From Mycobacteroides chelonae (GTDB lineage: Bacteria > Actinomycetota > Actinomycetes > Mycobacteriales > Mycobacteriaceae), in contig JACHLF010000002.1 of assembly GCA_014204435.1 (NCBI GenBank), forward strand, positions 1-64,000: a stretch of DNA of 64,000 nt. The letters are read 5' to 3'. Below are positions 16,098 to 25,057 of this stretch, piece by piece. The notes beneath the pieces are model-generated. The model had not been told where the DNA came from. It did not search any database and was given only the letters and a program-made list of their open reading frames with translations. Position 1 is the first letter of the stretch, and each line of letters starts with the position of its first letter. Both the position numbers and the translations under genes were made by a program.

Positions 16098-16766
16098 TCA
16101 GGAAGATTCCGGTGGCTCACCAGATGAGTCGGTGGGCGTAGCGTTCGCACCCGGCTGCGCCAGCAGCTCTGGCAAATGTTTGATGACGGCCTCCGCCTGC
16201 TCGTCGGGCAGCAATTGGCGCGCGAGGACGTTCGCTCCAATGATCATCAGCATGGTGGCGTTGGCTCGATCCTGCGCCTCCCTCTGACCGACGTCCGGCC
16301 GCTGTGCGCGCATCACCTGCGACAGCAGATCGGAGCCGGTCGCCCCGAAGCTCGCCCACATGGCCTGCCCCAATTCCGGATCGGCCCGCATCTGGCCGAG
16401 CAGCGCAGGGGCCGCCGCGATGACATCCGGGCGCTCGAACAGTTCGGCTGTGTACGAGCAGGATTGGCGGACCCATTCGTCCACCCCGGCAGCCGCGCTC
16501 ATCTCCGGCGTCGGGACGGTCCAGCCGAACACCGCCTCGAACACCAGGTGTGCACGGGACGGCCATCGCCGATACAGCGCGGGCTTGCCGACACCGGCAC
16601 GCGCGGCGATCGCAACCATGGTGGCGGCCTCCCACCCCTGCTCCACCAAAAGCTCACGCGCAGCAGCAAGCGCCTTGATGTCGATATCGGAGCTGCGGCG
16701 GCGGCCCCGGAGCCGCGACGCCGGCGACATCGCACCCCTGCCCACAGGTAACCCGTCAGTAGTCAT
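16098..16766 (-). CDS. TetR-family transcriptional regulator
   Basis: The likely start is MTTDGLPVGRGAMSP at 16766, giving 222 residues. The N-terminal helix-turn-helix (ALAAARELLVEQGWEAATMVAIAARAGVGKPALYRRWPSRAHLV, described here in outline) lies at about residues 30-75. The rest is a helical ligand/dimerisation domain. It is divergent from the SDR gene 59 bases away, whose operon it probably controls. Confidence 0.9.
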   Translation of the reverse strand: MTTDGLPVGRGAMSPASRLRGRRRSSDIDIKALAAARELLVEQGWEAATMVAIAARAGVGKPALYRRWPSRAHLVFEAVFGWTVPTPEMSAAAGVDEWVRQSCSYTAELFERPDVIAAAPALLGQMRADPELGQAMWASFGATGSDLLSQVMRAQRPDVGQREAQDRANATMLMIIGANVLARQLLPDEQAEAVIKHLPELLAQPGANATPTDSSGEPPESS

Positions 16767-16825
16767 TGCAAATATCGTAACACTGTGTAACGTTGAGGTG
16801 TGGGTCACAGACAGAAAGGCGGCCG

Positions 16826-17608
16826 ATGACAGGACTTCTTTCCGAAAAAACGGTGGTGATATCCGGGGTGGGCACCGGGTTGGGCCGCGAGGTCGCACTC
16901 AAGGCGCACCAGGATGGTGCGAACGTGGTGCTCGGCGCCCGCACCCGAGAAAACCTCGAGAAGCTTGCCGTCGAACTGGACGGCACGGGTGGCACTTCCG
17001 CCTGGGCAGTCACCGATATCAACGATGCGCAGGCCTGCCAGGGCCTGGTGGACACCGCCGTCGAGAAGTTCGGCGCCGTGGACGCGTTGGTGAATGTCGC
17101 GGCCAAGGAAGACGTGTTCGGCGGTATCGAAGGCGCGGATCTGACGCAGTGGCAGGCGATGCTCAACACGAACGTCGTCGGCACCCTGCAACTGGTCCAG
17201 GCTGCCGTCCCGGAACTGAAGAAGAACGGCGGATCAGTGGTCTTCATCGGCTCGCAGTCGGCCTTCCACCCGCAGCTGCCGCAATCGGCATACGCGACAT
17301 CCAAGGGAGCGCTACAGAATGCGATGTACCAGCTGGCGAAGGAGCTAGGGCCACACAAGATTCGCCTCAACATGGTGGTGCCGACGTGGATGTACGGACC
17401 ACCCATCCAGCTGTACATCGGCCTGGTCGCCCAGCAGCGCGGCATCACCGAGGACGAGGTGCTGGCAGAACTGACCGCCAAGTTCCCCTTGGGTGAGATG
17501 CCCGCCGACGAGGACGTCGCCGACGCGGTGGTGTTCTTCGCCTCCGACAGGGCCCGGATGGTGACCGGGCAGACCCTATTCGTCAATGGTGGCGAGTTCT
17601 TCCGATGA
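16826..17608 (+). CDS. Short-chain dehydrogenase/reductase
   Basis: Starting MTGLLSEKTVVISG at 16826, this 260-residue SDR has GVGTGLG at residues 14-20, the usual NAG region altered to VNVAAKE (89-95), catalytic Ser in IGSQSAF, and Tyr156/Lys160 in YATSK. It is an NAD(P)-dependent oxidoreductase of unknown substrate. The mycobacterial SDR proteins of this type often act on steroid- or lipid-derived alcohols. It lies divergent from a TetR regulator and 28 bases upstream of a second oxidoreductase, suggesting a small catabolic operon. Confidence 0.85.
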   Translation: MTGLLSEKTVVISGVGTGLGREVALKAHQDGANVVLGARTRENLEKLAVELDGTGGTSAWAVTDINDAQACQGLVDTAVEKFGAVDALVNVAAKEDVFGGIEGADLTQWQAMLNTNVVGTLQLVQAAVPELKKNGGSVVFIGSQSAFHPQLPQSAYATSKGALQNAMYQLAKELGPHKIRLNMVVPTWMYGPPIQLYIGLVAQQRGITEDEVLAELTAKFPLGEMPADEDVADAVVFFASDRARMVTGQTLFVNGGEFFR

Positions 17609-17636
17609 GCGCTTGCGCGGAGAGAATGGGCGGAGT

Positions 17637-18719
17637 ATGAGTGACAAGTATCCCGTCATCGTTTGGGGCACTGGGGTTGTCGGCAAGCTAGTAATCCGCG
17701 AGCTGCTGGACCACCCGGTATTCGAGCTGGCTGCGGTGCTGGTACACGATCCCGCCAAGAACGGCGTGGACGTCGGCACCCTGGTCGACAGTCACCCGGT
17801 CGGGCTGGCGGCCACCACCGATATCGACGCTGCCTTGGGCACCGAAGGTACGGTCGCATACTTCGGGCCGACGGCGCAGTACGCGCTGGAGAACATCGAC
17901 AACATGTCCCGAGCATTGCGCAGCGGACACAACATCGTCTCCACCGCGATGACGCCCTGGGTGTATCCGCAGGTATGCCCGCCCGAGATGCTGACCGACA
18001 TCAAGCAGGCCTGTGAGGACGGTCAGACCTCCTGTTTCACCACCGGCATCGACCCCGGCTTCGCCAACGACCTGTTTCCGATGTCTCTGCTCGGCGTGGG
18101 TGGACGGGTGGATTCGGTTCTGGTGCAAGAGCTTCTGGATTATCAGTACTACAACGGCGATTTCTGCACGCCAATGGGACTGGGTGCGCCCATGGACCAA
18201 CCCGCCGTGTTGGAGATTCCCGAGGTGCTGGTCCTGGCCTGGGGTCATACCATCCCCATGATCGCCGACGCGGTCGAGGTGAAACTGGACAAGATCGATA
18301 CCGTCTACGAGAAGTGGGCCACCCCAACCGAGATCGCCTATGGCGCTGGGCCCAACACCGGCACCATCGAGGCAGGTCATTGCGCCGCCGTGCGCTTCGC
18401 GATTCGCGGTTGGGTGGGCGGCAAGCCCAAGATCGTCATCGAGCACGTCAACCGGATCACCAACGACGCCGCGCCGTATTGGCCCCGGGCGCAGTCCGTC
18501 GACAACGATGCTTACCGCATCGAAATCAAGGGCAGCCCGAACATCACGCAGGAGACCGTCTTCCGGGACGAGCGCTCCGGCGACGGCGCGATCGGCGGCT
18601 GCCTGGCTACCGGTATGCGGGCGATCAACGCGATACCGGCGGTCATCGACGCTAGGCCGGGATTCCTCACACCCCTGGATTTGCCGTTGATCGCAGGCAG
18701 GGGCACTATCCGCGCCTGA
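17637..18719 (+). CDS. Dihydrodipicolinate reductase-like NAD(P)-dependent oxidoreductase
   Basis: The ATG at 17637 (MSDKYPVIVWGTGVVGKLVIREL) gives 360 residues with an N-terminal Rossmann fold (WGTGVVG). The central segment TTGIDPGFANDLFPMSLLG is typical of the mycobacterial DapB-like/2,4-diaminopentanoate-dehydrogenase-like family. It is longer than true DapB, and lysine biosynthesis is not suggested by context. It is probably co-transcribed with the SDR. The substrate is unknown. Confidence 0.8.
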   Translation: MSDKYPVIVWGTGVVGKLVIRELLDHPVFELAAVLVHDPAKNGVDVGTLVDSHPVGLAATTDIDAALGTEGTVAYFGPTAQYALENIDNMSRALRSGHNIVSTAMTPWVYPQVCPPEMLTDIKQACEDGQTSCFTTGIDPGFANDLFPMSLLGVGGRVDSVLVQELLDYQYYNGDFCTPMGLGAPMDQPAVLEIPEVLVLAWGHTIPMIADAVEVKLDKIDTVYEKWATPTEIAYGAGPNTGTIEAGHCAAVRFAIRGWVGGKPKIVIEHVNRITNDAAPYWPRAQSVDNDAYRIEIKGSPNITQETVFRDERSGDGAIGGCLATGMRAINAIPAVIDARPGFLTPLDLPLIAGRGTIRA

Positions 18720-18731
18720 CCTGGTCCAAGT

Positions 18732-18778
18732 GCCGACTTTTCGCGGCGTGTATTCGGCCTTTCCCGCGAAAAGTCGGC
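18732..18778. terminator. Perfect 15-bp inverted repeat, probable bidirectional terminator or palindromic repeat
   Basis: GCCGACTTTTCGCGG (18732-18746) and its exact reverse complement CCGCGAAAAGTCGGC (18764-18778) flank a 17-base loop. It starts 12 bases after the DapB-like gene stop. There is no long T-tract, so it may be a dispersed repeat instead of, or as well as, a terminator. Confidence 0.6.
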
Positions 18779-18822
18779 CTTCGGCGCTTGCAATCAGCGC
18801 CCATGTAGCAAATGATAAGTCC

Positions 18823-19209
18823 ATGACCAGTGACCCCGGTACGACGCCGGACTCTCCGGTTGCCGACTCATCGACCGAAATCCCTGTCGGGGAGCAGGCT
18901 CCGCTACCCGCCAAGTCCGAGTCCGAGTCCGCCAAGCCCGTCAAGAAGGAAAATGCGGTCAAGCGGACCCGTGCGGCGGCGACCTGGACGGGCGTCATCC
19001 TTGGCCTGTTGATCCTGATTCTGCTGCTGGTGTTCATTCTGCAGAACCTGACGGACACGACCACCCACTTCCTCTCGTGGGAGATCCAGATGCCCCTGGG
19101 CATCACGGTGTTGTTCGCGGCCATCACCGGTGCCGCGCTCACCGCCCTGGTCGGTGGGGTGCGAATCATCCAGCTGCGGCGCGCGGCGAAGAAGAACCTC
19201 AAGGCCTGA
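18823..19209 (+). CDS. LapA/DUF1049-like small membrane protein (Rv3760-like)
   Basis: The ATG at 18823 begins MTSDPGTTPDSPVADSS and gives 128 residues. A disordered acidic N-terminus is followed by a Lys-rich patch and two membrane segments (TGVILGLLILILLLVFILQN and GITVLFAAITGAALTALVG), separated by TTTHFLSWEIQMPL, then a basic tail. This two-helix hairpin with a short F-x-W loop is the LapA/DUF1049 fold. The function in mycobacteria is not established. Confidence 0.8.
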   Translation: MTSDPGTTPDSPVADSSTEIPVGEQAPLPAKSESESAKPVKKENAVKRTRAAATWTGVILGLLILILLLVFILQNLTDTTTHFLSWEIQMPLGITVLFAAITGAALTALVGGVRIIQLRRAAKKNLKA

Positions 19210-19231
19210 CCTGCACGACTACAGTCGGCGC

Positions 19232-20533
19232 ATGATGGCGCTGACCTGGCGTGACCGGGTAATGGCGTTTGTCCGGAAAGCACTCAAGGACAAGCCCGTA
19301 CCGCTGGCTGACGCGAAGAATTTCTCCGACGCCGAGGTCGTGACGATGCTGCGGCTGCTCGGCATCGCGATGCTCGAAGTCGGCCAGCCCACCAACCTGG
19401 TGCTCGCCAAATTGCACGACATCGCACCGCAATACACCGACAAGGAGCTACGCGCCGTCGTCTTGCCGACGGTGCTGATCATCCAGATCGACGGTGTCAC
19501 CGGGCAGCTGGAAGTCGAGGAATCCACCCGCAGCACGGCGCAGCTGGACCAGGCCGGGCACATCGACAGCATTGCCGACATGGCCGCCGCCGGTGCCATC
19601 GCGCCGGCCGAAGCGATCGCGCGCATCCACCAGATCAGATGCCTCGAACCACGTTTCGGGAAAATCGTCACCGTCATCGGGCACACCGTCTTGACCCTCG
19701 GATTCGGGCTGGCGCTCGCTCCCACATCGTCAGCACTACCGGCCTACCTCGTCCTGGGATTGATCGTCGGTGTGCTCATGTTGGCAACCAATCCCATGCC
19801 GACCCTGGCCGCCACGATGCCCGCGGTGGCCGCCTTCGTGGTCACGGTCATCAGCACGTTCATCGTCGCGAACGTGCCCAGCGAGGGACTTGCGCGCGTG
19901 CTGGCACCGGCGCTGATCGCCGTGCTTCCCGGAGTGACCCTCACCATCGGGGCACTGGAACTGACCAGTACGCAGCTGATGGCCGGGTCCACTCGCATCG
20001 TGTACGGCATCGCCCAATTGATGCTGCTGGCGTTCGGCGTGGTGATCGGGGTGAAAGTGGCTGGGCCACTGGAGCCCTCGCCTCTGGGGCCGCCCCTGGG
20101 TAGTTGGACGATCGCACTGGCGGTGCCGGTGATCGCGGCGGGGTTCTACCTCTACAAGTCCGCGCCGCGCGGGTCACTGATCTGGCTCGTGCTGGCGATC
20201 GGCGTCGCCATGCTGGGGCAACGGCTGGGCAGCCTGTTCGTGGCACCGGCCATGACGGGCTTTGTCGGCGCGGTCGCCGTCGTTCCCTTCGCACTGTTCG
20301 CGGCGCGGTTCAAGGGCGCACCGTCGGCAATTGTGTTGCTACTGGCGGCCTTCTGGTGCCTGGTGCCCGGCGCGCTGAGCTTTGTGAACGTCAGCGAGGT
20401 CGCCGCCACCGGGCATGCCAACCTCACCGCGCTGATCGACACCGGCATGGCGATCTTCTCGATCGCGCTCGGGCTGCTGGTGGGAGCCAGCCTGCATCGT
20501 GGAATGCGCTACGCGCTCAACGTCACTCGCTAG
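19232..20533 (+). CDS. Threonine/serine exporter ThrE family protein
   Basis: Starting at tandem ATGs (19232), the protein has 433 residues. The N-terminal ThrE domain (NFSDAEVVTMLRLLGIAMLEVGQPTN) is followed by about ten membrane segments, in the order cytoplasmic ThrE domain, five helices, then a second five-helix ThrE_2 half. The family exports threonine and serine by proton motive force in corynebacteria. It follows the LapA-like gene by 22 bases and overlaps the convergent acyl-CoA dehydrogenase gene by 11 bases. Confidence 0.87.
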   Translation: MMALTWRDRVMAFVRKALKDKPVPLADAKNFSDAEVVTMLRLLGIAMLEVGQPTNLVLAKLHDIAPQYTDKELRAVVLPTVLIIQIDGVTGQLEVEESTRSTAQLDQAGHIDSIADMAAAGAIAPAEAIARIHQIRCLEPRFGKIVTVIGHTVLTLGFGLALAPTSSALPAYLVLGLIVGVLMLATNPMPTLAATMPAVAAFVVTVISTFIVANVPSEGLARVLAPALIAVLPGVTLTIGALELTSTQLMAGSTRIVYGIAQLMLLAFGVVIGVKVAGPLEPSPLGPPLGSWTIALAVPVIAAGFYLYKSAPRGSLIWLVLAIGVAMLGQRLGSLFVAPAMTGFVGAVAVVPFALFAARFKGAPSAIVLLLAAFWCLVPGALSFVNVSEVAATGHANLTALIDTGMAIFSIALGLLVGASLHRGMRYALNVTR

Positions 20534-21758
20534 TGTACTTCGCCAACTCGATTCGGGCCACCACACCTCGATGCACCTCGTCGGGGCCGTCGGCCAAGCG
20601 CAGCGCACGGGCGTTCACCCAGGCTGCCGCCAGCGGGAAATCGTTGGAAAGCCCTCCACCGCCATGGATTTGAATGGCCATGTCGATGACTTGCTGAGCC
20701 ATGTTCGGGGCCGCCACCTTGATCTCGGACACCGCAGACAACGCACCCATGATGCCTACCGTGTCCAGCAGCCAGGCCGCGTACATGACCAATAGCCGGG
20801 TCTGGTTGATGGCAATGCGCGCGTCGGCGATGCGTTCGCGGTTTCCACCCAGATTCACCAACGGTTTGCCGAAGGCGGTGCGATCCAGCCCACGGCGGCA
20901 CGCGTGCTCCAGCGCCACCTCGGCCAAACCGATCAGCCGCATCGCGTGGTGCACCCGGCCCGGGCCCAGCCTGCCCTGAGCAATCTCGAATCCCTTGCCC
21001 GGCCCTGCGATAAACGCGTCGACCGGAAGGCGCACGTTGTCGAAGGACACCACCCCGTGGCCGCCCGGCTCGTCGTAGAAGCCCATCGTCGGCAGCATCC
21101 GTTCGACTCTCACACCTGGGGTGTCCATCGGGACCAGCACCATCGAGTGGCGGGCATACCGATGCGCATCGGGGTCGGTCAACCCCATGAAGATGATCAC
21201 CTTGCAGTCGGGGTGCCCCACACCGGTGCTCCACCACTTGCGTCCGTTGATCACCACCTCGTCACCGTCGACAACGGCGGTGGCGGCCATGTTGGTGGCA
21301 TCCGAAGACGCGACATCGGGTTCGGTCATGCAGAACGCCGAGCGGATATCGCCCTCAAGCAACGGTTCGAGCCACATCTCTTTCTGCTCCTGGCTGCCGT
21401 ACCGGTGCAGCACCTCCATATTCCCGGAATCGGGTGCGTTGCAATTGAATACGTTGGGCGCGAACAGTGATCGGCCCATCTGCTCGGCTAGTGGCGCGTA
21501 TTCGGCGTTGGACAGCCCACCACCCAATTCTGGGTCAGGCAGAAAGAGGTTCCACAACCCGGCGGCGCGCGCCTTCGTCTTCAGCGTGTTCAACTCCGAC
21601 GGAACTTTCCACAGCTCGGCCCTCGTGCCCATACGAGCTTCCAGCAGCTCATTATGGTGGGCCAGCACCGCGCGTTCCACCGGCATGATCTCCCCGTCGA
21701 TGAACTCGCGGACGGCGGCGGTCAGTTCGGCGGCGCGGGCAGACGGGGCGAAGTCCAT
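20523..21758 (-). CDS. Acyl-CoA dehydrogenase
   Basis: From the ATG at 21758 (MDFAPSARAAELTAAVREFID), the 411-residue flavoprotein shows the FAD/substrate signatures FCMTEPDVASSDATNM and GRKWWSTGVGHPDCKV, and a C-terminal domain with IQIHGGGGLSNDFPLAAAWVNARALRLADGPDEVHR (given in outline). The GGGG.S and ADGPDEVH elements match the ACAD10/11-like group common in mycobacteria. It oxidises an acyl-CoA at the alpha-beta position. The exact chain specificity is unknown. It is divergent from a small membrane peptide gene. Confidence 0.9.
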   Translation of the reverse strand: MDFAPSARAAELTAAVREFIDGEIMPVERAVLAHHNELLEARMGTRAELWKVPSELNTLKTKARAAGLWNLFLPDPELGGGLSNAEYAPLAEQMGRSLFAPNVFNCNAPDSGNMEVLHRYGSQEQKEMWLEPLLEGDIRSAFCMTEPDVASSDATNMAATAVVDGDEVVINGRKWWSTGVGHPDCKVIIFMGLTDPDAHRYARHSMVLVPMDTPGVRVERMLPTMGFYDEPGGHGVVSFDNVRLPVDAFIAGPGKGFEIAQGRLGPGRVHHAMRLIGLAEVALEHACRRGLDRTAFGKPLVNLGGNRERIADARIAINQTRLLVMYAAWLLDTVGIMGALSAVSEIKVAAPNMAQQVIDMAIQIHGGGGLSNDFPLAAAWVNARALRLADGPDEVHRGVVARIELAKYTSE

Positions 21759-21806
21759 TTGTCCGATGCTAGAGGTGCGAGCGCGACACGTGACAGACTT
21801 CGCGGC

Positions 21807-21923
21807 ATGAGCAAGAGCCGAGTGAGCCTGCTGACGCTCAGCGCGACAACCGTCTGGCGGGTGGTGGGCCTCATCGCCACCCTCATCCTCAATGTGTTCG
21901 TGCTCGACAAGTCCGACGCCTAG
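21807..21923 (+). CDS. Possible 38-residue single-pass membrane microprotein
   Basis: An ATG at 21807 opens a 38-codon frame (MSKSRVSLLTLSATTVWRVV...) with one hydrophobic helix, VVGLIATLILNVFVL, and a charged KSDA end. A basic N-terminus before the helix fits an inner-membrane microprotein. It sits alone between the divergent acyl-CoA dehydrogenase and the phosphatase gene. No family was recognised, and it could be a chance frame. Confidence 0.4.
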   Translation: MSKSRVSLLTLSATTVWRVVGLIATLILNVFVLDKSDA

Positions 21924-21984
21924 CGGAGTTCGAAGCCGAGAAGCGCCGAGTGCTCGGCGGCGACTAGTCGATACGATTCCCAAT

Positions 21985-22656
21985 ATGGGCGTCATCTACC
22001 TGGTCCGGCACGGTCAGGCTGCCAACTACTCGAGCAGCCCCGACAGCCCGCTCACCAGCACCGGACAGCGGCAGGCAGACACGGTGGCCGCCGAACTGTG
22101 CCGCCGCGGACTCGGCGGCACCCGAATACTGCACGGCGGGATGAAGCGTCAGCGGCAGACCGGCGAGGCTGTCGCGATAGCCCTGGGATCCGAGCCCCTG
22201 CAGGATGACCGCTGGGACGAGTACGACTACAAAGAGATCGTCGGCAACTCGCGCATGCGGCGGCTGGCATCCGTCAACACCGTGAAGAGCCTGGCCAAGG
22301 GCAATACCCAGGCGATCCTGGAGGACGGTTTGGCACAGTGGGCGAGCACCGACTCATCCGGTGAGTACGCCGAGAGCTACACCCGCTTTCGACAGCGCGT
22401 GCTGGCAGCCATGGCCGATGCCGCCAAGCTCGACGGTGACACCGTGGTAGCCACTTCTGCCGGCGTCATCGGCATGATCGTCGCAGACATGTGGGGCGGG
22501 AGCGTGTCGAATTGGCTCACCGCGCAACGCGTTGTCGTCAACTCATCGATCACATCGCTGGTGAACGGCAAGCGCGGCCTGAGCCTGCTGGCCTTCAACG
22601 ACCACACCCACCTGATCAGTGATGGCGGTAACCGGGATCTGGTGACCTATCGCTAG
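21985..22656 (+). CDS. Histidine phosphatase (phosphoglycerate-mutase-like) family protein
   Basis: The ATG at 21985 (MGVIYLVRHGQAANYSSSPD) gives 223 residues. The catalytic RHG motif is at 8-10, the second Arg is in HGGMKRQRQTGEA, and the second catalytic His position is represented by VATSAGVIG, where the usual H-G-x is replaced by S-A-G. This change at the second His could affect activity. The substrate is unknown. The stop overlaps the convergent lipoprotein gene. Confidence 0.8.
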   Translation: MGVIYLVRHGQAANYSSSPDSPLTSTGQRQADTVAAELCRRGLGGTRILHGGMKRQRQTGEAVAIALGSEPLQDDRWDEYDYKEIVGNSRMRRLASVNTVKSLAKGNTQAILEDGLAQWASTDSSGEYAESYTRFRQRVLAAMADAAKLDGDTVVATSAGVIGMIVADMWGGSVSNWLTAQRVVVNSSITSLVNGKRGLSLLAFNDHTHLISDGGNRDLVTYR

Positions 22657-23162
22657 TCCTCGTCGGCGCAAGGGGACGAAGAGGTGACCACGTATACGTG
22701 AATCCCGTTGCCGCGAAAATCTTCACGTGCGCTCACGATATAGCCGGCACCATCTCGATAGGTTCGGCTGTTGACCGGCTCGGGCTCTGGTCGCTTGCTT
22801 TCTTGGCGATGAAAACCCTTGCTGGACAGCGCTTCCAAGCGTTCTAATACGCCCGCGATCAACTCGGGGGTGGGGTTCGCGAAATCGCGCTGCAGCCGCA
22901 ACCACCACGGTGGCCCCTCTGGCAGAGCCGAGTTGTAGCTGGTACGGCAGCCCATCCGCTCAACGTCGTTGACACCCGGCTCCACCTTCTCGGCGGTGAC
23001 GAATGCCAGGTTCTCGGTCGTGACACGCAGCGCCTCGGACATCTTCACCGGCGTGGGTTCCATGGTCTTGTTGCCTCCTTGCTCACTGTCCGCACCGGGA
23101 TTGCATGAAACCGCAACCAAAATCGCCAATCCCGCAATCACGATCGTCCATGCATGCCTCAT
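22653..23162 (-). CDS. Putative lipoprotein downstream of the ESX-like hydrolase
   Basis: Starting at the ATG at 23162, the signal peptide MRHAWTIVIAGLAILVAVSC ends in lipobox VAVSC with Cys20. The 149-residue mature region contains ENLAFVTAEKVEPGVNDVERMGC, WWLRLQRDFANPTPELIAGVLERLEAL and an end with several Ser and a Cys. Small LppA/DUF4853-like lipoproteins often follow WXG/hydrolase gene pairs in mycobacteria. It overlaps the DUF1023 gene by four bases, so all three genes form one operon, and this protein may act as an immunity or assembly partner. Confidence 0.7.
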   Translation of the reverse strand: MRHAWTIVIAGLAILVAVSCNPGADSEQGGNKTMEPTPVKMSEALRVTTENLAFVTAEKVEPGVNDVERMGCRTSYNSALPEGPPWWLRLQRDFANPTPELIAGVLERLEALSSKGFHRQESKRPEPEPVNSRTYRDGAGYIVSAREDFRGNGIHVYVVTSSSPCADED

Positions 23163-25057
23163 CGGACCTGAACCTTGCGCCCGAGGCCGGGGTTGTCCGT
23201 GACGTGCGGATTGCCGTAGGGGTCTTCCCATTTGGCTTTGGTCGGTAGCGTGAACGGGCCGATCTTGGCGCCGGACAACCATTGAGCGCCATATGCCTTG
23301 GTGATGTCCTTCACCGATTCGCTCAGGCTGCTGTCGTCCCCGATATTGATGTCGACGTTGTTCGACTCGATGCCCCGTTCGACATAGGTGGTCACCTCGC
23401 CGCCTTTGATGACGTTCGCCATGTTCTGGAACGCATCGGACTTCGGGTCATCCCAGTAACTGCCGTGCCCGTTGGGCCCGAACACCACCTCGCCGGGATG
23501 ATCCTTGTTGTCGTCACTGTAATAGCCGGTGTCGAGGCGCTTGACACCGGGAATCGAATCTGGATCTCCGCCAAGGGGATTACCTGCGTGCGGATTACCG
23601 ATATCGCCGTCCGGCCCCCGCGGAATCACCGGCGGTAGGTGCAGATTGACCCCGGGGAAGGGCGAGAACCTGGTGGGGATGTCGGTGTCCCGTGGGGCAA
23701 GCTGTGCTGCGCCGATGAGGTCACCGGGCGCGGTCATGGAGAACCGCTGCACATTCGGATTGGGGTTGCGCCACTCGGTGTTGAGCATGCCCGTACCGGC
23801 GGAAGACGCGTACAGCACGCGGTCGGCACGCAGCCCCATCTGTTCGGCGGTGCCGACGACGGATCCACCGTACGAGTGCCCGATGTAGGTGGTCGGTGTG
23901 CCCGGCGCGTGGCGGGCGACCTCCGCGTCGAGTTCCTTGCCGAACAAGACGAGTTGCGGTGCCATCGCCAATCCATAGGACTTGTCCATCGCCTTGTCCA
24001 GCCCCTGCGGAAAGTCGTTCTCCATGTAGAGGAAAACCGGCGACCCGCTCTGCTTCGCCAGGTTGACGGCCGAGTCGTGGTTGTTCCTGCTGCCGTTGAG
24101 GTTGGTGTTGGTGCCCGGGACGTAGACCCCGACACCCGGAGCTCCCGGCTTGAGGTCGCCGATCTGCTCGATCATGCGCCCGTTGCCCTCGGTGGAGAAC
24201 ATGACGAACTTGCGATCGACCTTGAAGTCGGCGGGTGATCCTCCCGCCGGGATGGTTGCGAACGGATCCTCCATCGGCGCGAGCATCGCCCTGAGCTGAT
24301 CGACGCGGGCCTGATCCGGTGACGGCCTCTGCAGCTCGTCGGTGAGAGCGTTCCGGATGTTGATCTCGTTGGCGTCGGCACGAACATCGAAGGGAACCCC
24401 GTTGTTGTTCCCCATGAACTCCGGGTCGGCGATGACCATCTGGTGCACTGTCTCCGGAGGCAGGCTCTCCAGGAACGACCTGCGGTCTTCCTCGGACATG
24501 CCGCGTACACGGTCGACGAGTGCATCGGGATCGATCTGCTCCCCCGACGGCAGCGTCACGTCCTGCTGCCCGTCGCGCATGGCCTCCAGGTCGTTGACAG
24601 CCTCCCGCAGCTTCCGCCCGTACATCTCGTCGAGGCGGGCCACCTCGTCAAGACCCGATTGGATCCTGCGCTGATGGTCGGCAGCGGCCTGTTCCTTCTT
24701 GGGGTCCGAGTGACTGACCTCGCCGGTATCGGTGAGCGTGAACCCGTCGGCAATAGCGGCGTCGACGTCCTGCAGCGTGTATTCCTTGGCGTGCTTGAGT
24801 GTTCGGCCCGCATCCTCGGCGTCGTCGGACAGCCGGTTCAGGACATTGCGGACCTCGCGGCCGTGGTCGAGTTCCTGGTCGACCTTGATCCTGGCCGCAT
24901 CGTGCGTCTTACCGAACCAGCCCGACGCGTCGTTGAACACACGGTCGCACGAGTCCAGAGACGCATCCAGCGTCTGGGCGTTGTCACGTGCGGTGGCGGC
25001 GGCCTTGCTGAGCGCATCGAGATTCCAGCCGCGCAGCGCACTGATCGTCGGGCGCAT
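23159..25057 (-). CDS. WXG-motif N-domain plus alpha/beta hydrolase (DUF1023), ESX-like large substrate
   Basis: An ATG at 25057 overlaps the WXG gene stop (TGATG), giving 632 residues. The N-terminus is helix-WXG-helix, with W-F-G in NDASGWFGKTHDAA near residue 50, and a YxxxD motif (YTLQD) about 45 residues later, the two elements of ESX export signals. A coiled-coil-like helical region follows. The DUF1023 alpha/beta hydrolase domain has the nucleophile elbow GHSYGG near residue 400 and a later Asp/His-rich region. The likely role is an exported hydrolase. Whether it is a toxin or an envelope enzyme is unknown. Confidence 0.78.
   Translation of the reverse strand: MRPTISALRGWNLDALSKAAATARDNAQTLDASLDSCDRVFNDASGWFGKTHDAARIKVDQELDHGREVRNVLNRLSDDAEDAGRTLKHAKEYTLQDVDAAIADGFTLTDTGEVSHSDPKKEQAAADHQRRIQSGLDEVARLDEMYGRKLREAVNDLEAMRDGQQDVTLPSGEQIDPDALVDRVRGMSEEDRRSFLESLPPETVHQMVIADPEFMGNNNGVPFDVRADANEINIRNALTDELQRPSPDQARVDQLRAMLAPMEDPFATIPAGGSPADFKVDRKFVMFSTEGNGRMIEQIGDLKPGAPGVGVYVPGTNTNLNGSRNNHDSAVNLAKQSGSPVFLYMENDFPQGLDKAMDKSYGLAMAPQLVLFGKELDAEVARHAPGTPTTYIGHSYGGSVVGTAEQMGLRADRVLYASSAGTGMLNTEWRNPNPNVQRFSMTAPGDLIGAAQLAPRDTDIPTRFSPFPGVNLHLPPVIPRGPDGDIGNPHAGNPLGGDPDSIPGVKRLDTGYYSDDNKDHPGEVVFGPNGHGSYWDDPKSDAFQNMANVIKGGEVTTYVERGIESNNVDINIGDDSSLSESVKDITKAYGAQWLSGAKIGPFTLPTKAKWEDPYGNPHVTDNPGLGRKVQVR

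Noticed and set aside
17688..19283. A 531-codon minus-strand open frame across the DapB-like and LapA-like genes
   Set aside because: It is antisense to genes with clear families and motifs, has no recognisable domain, and results from high GC in the third codon position of the real genes.
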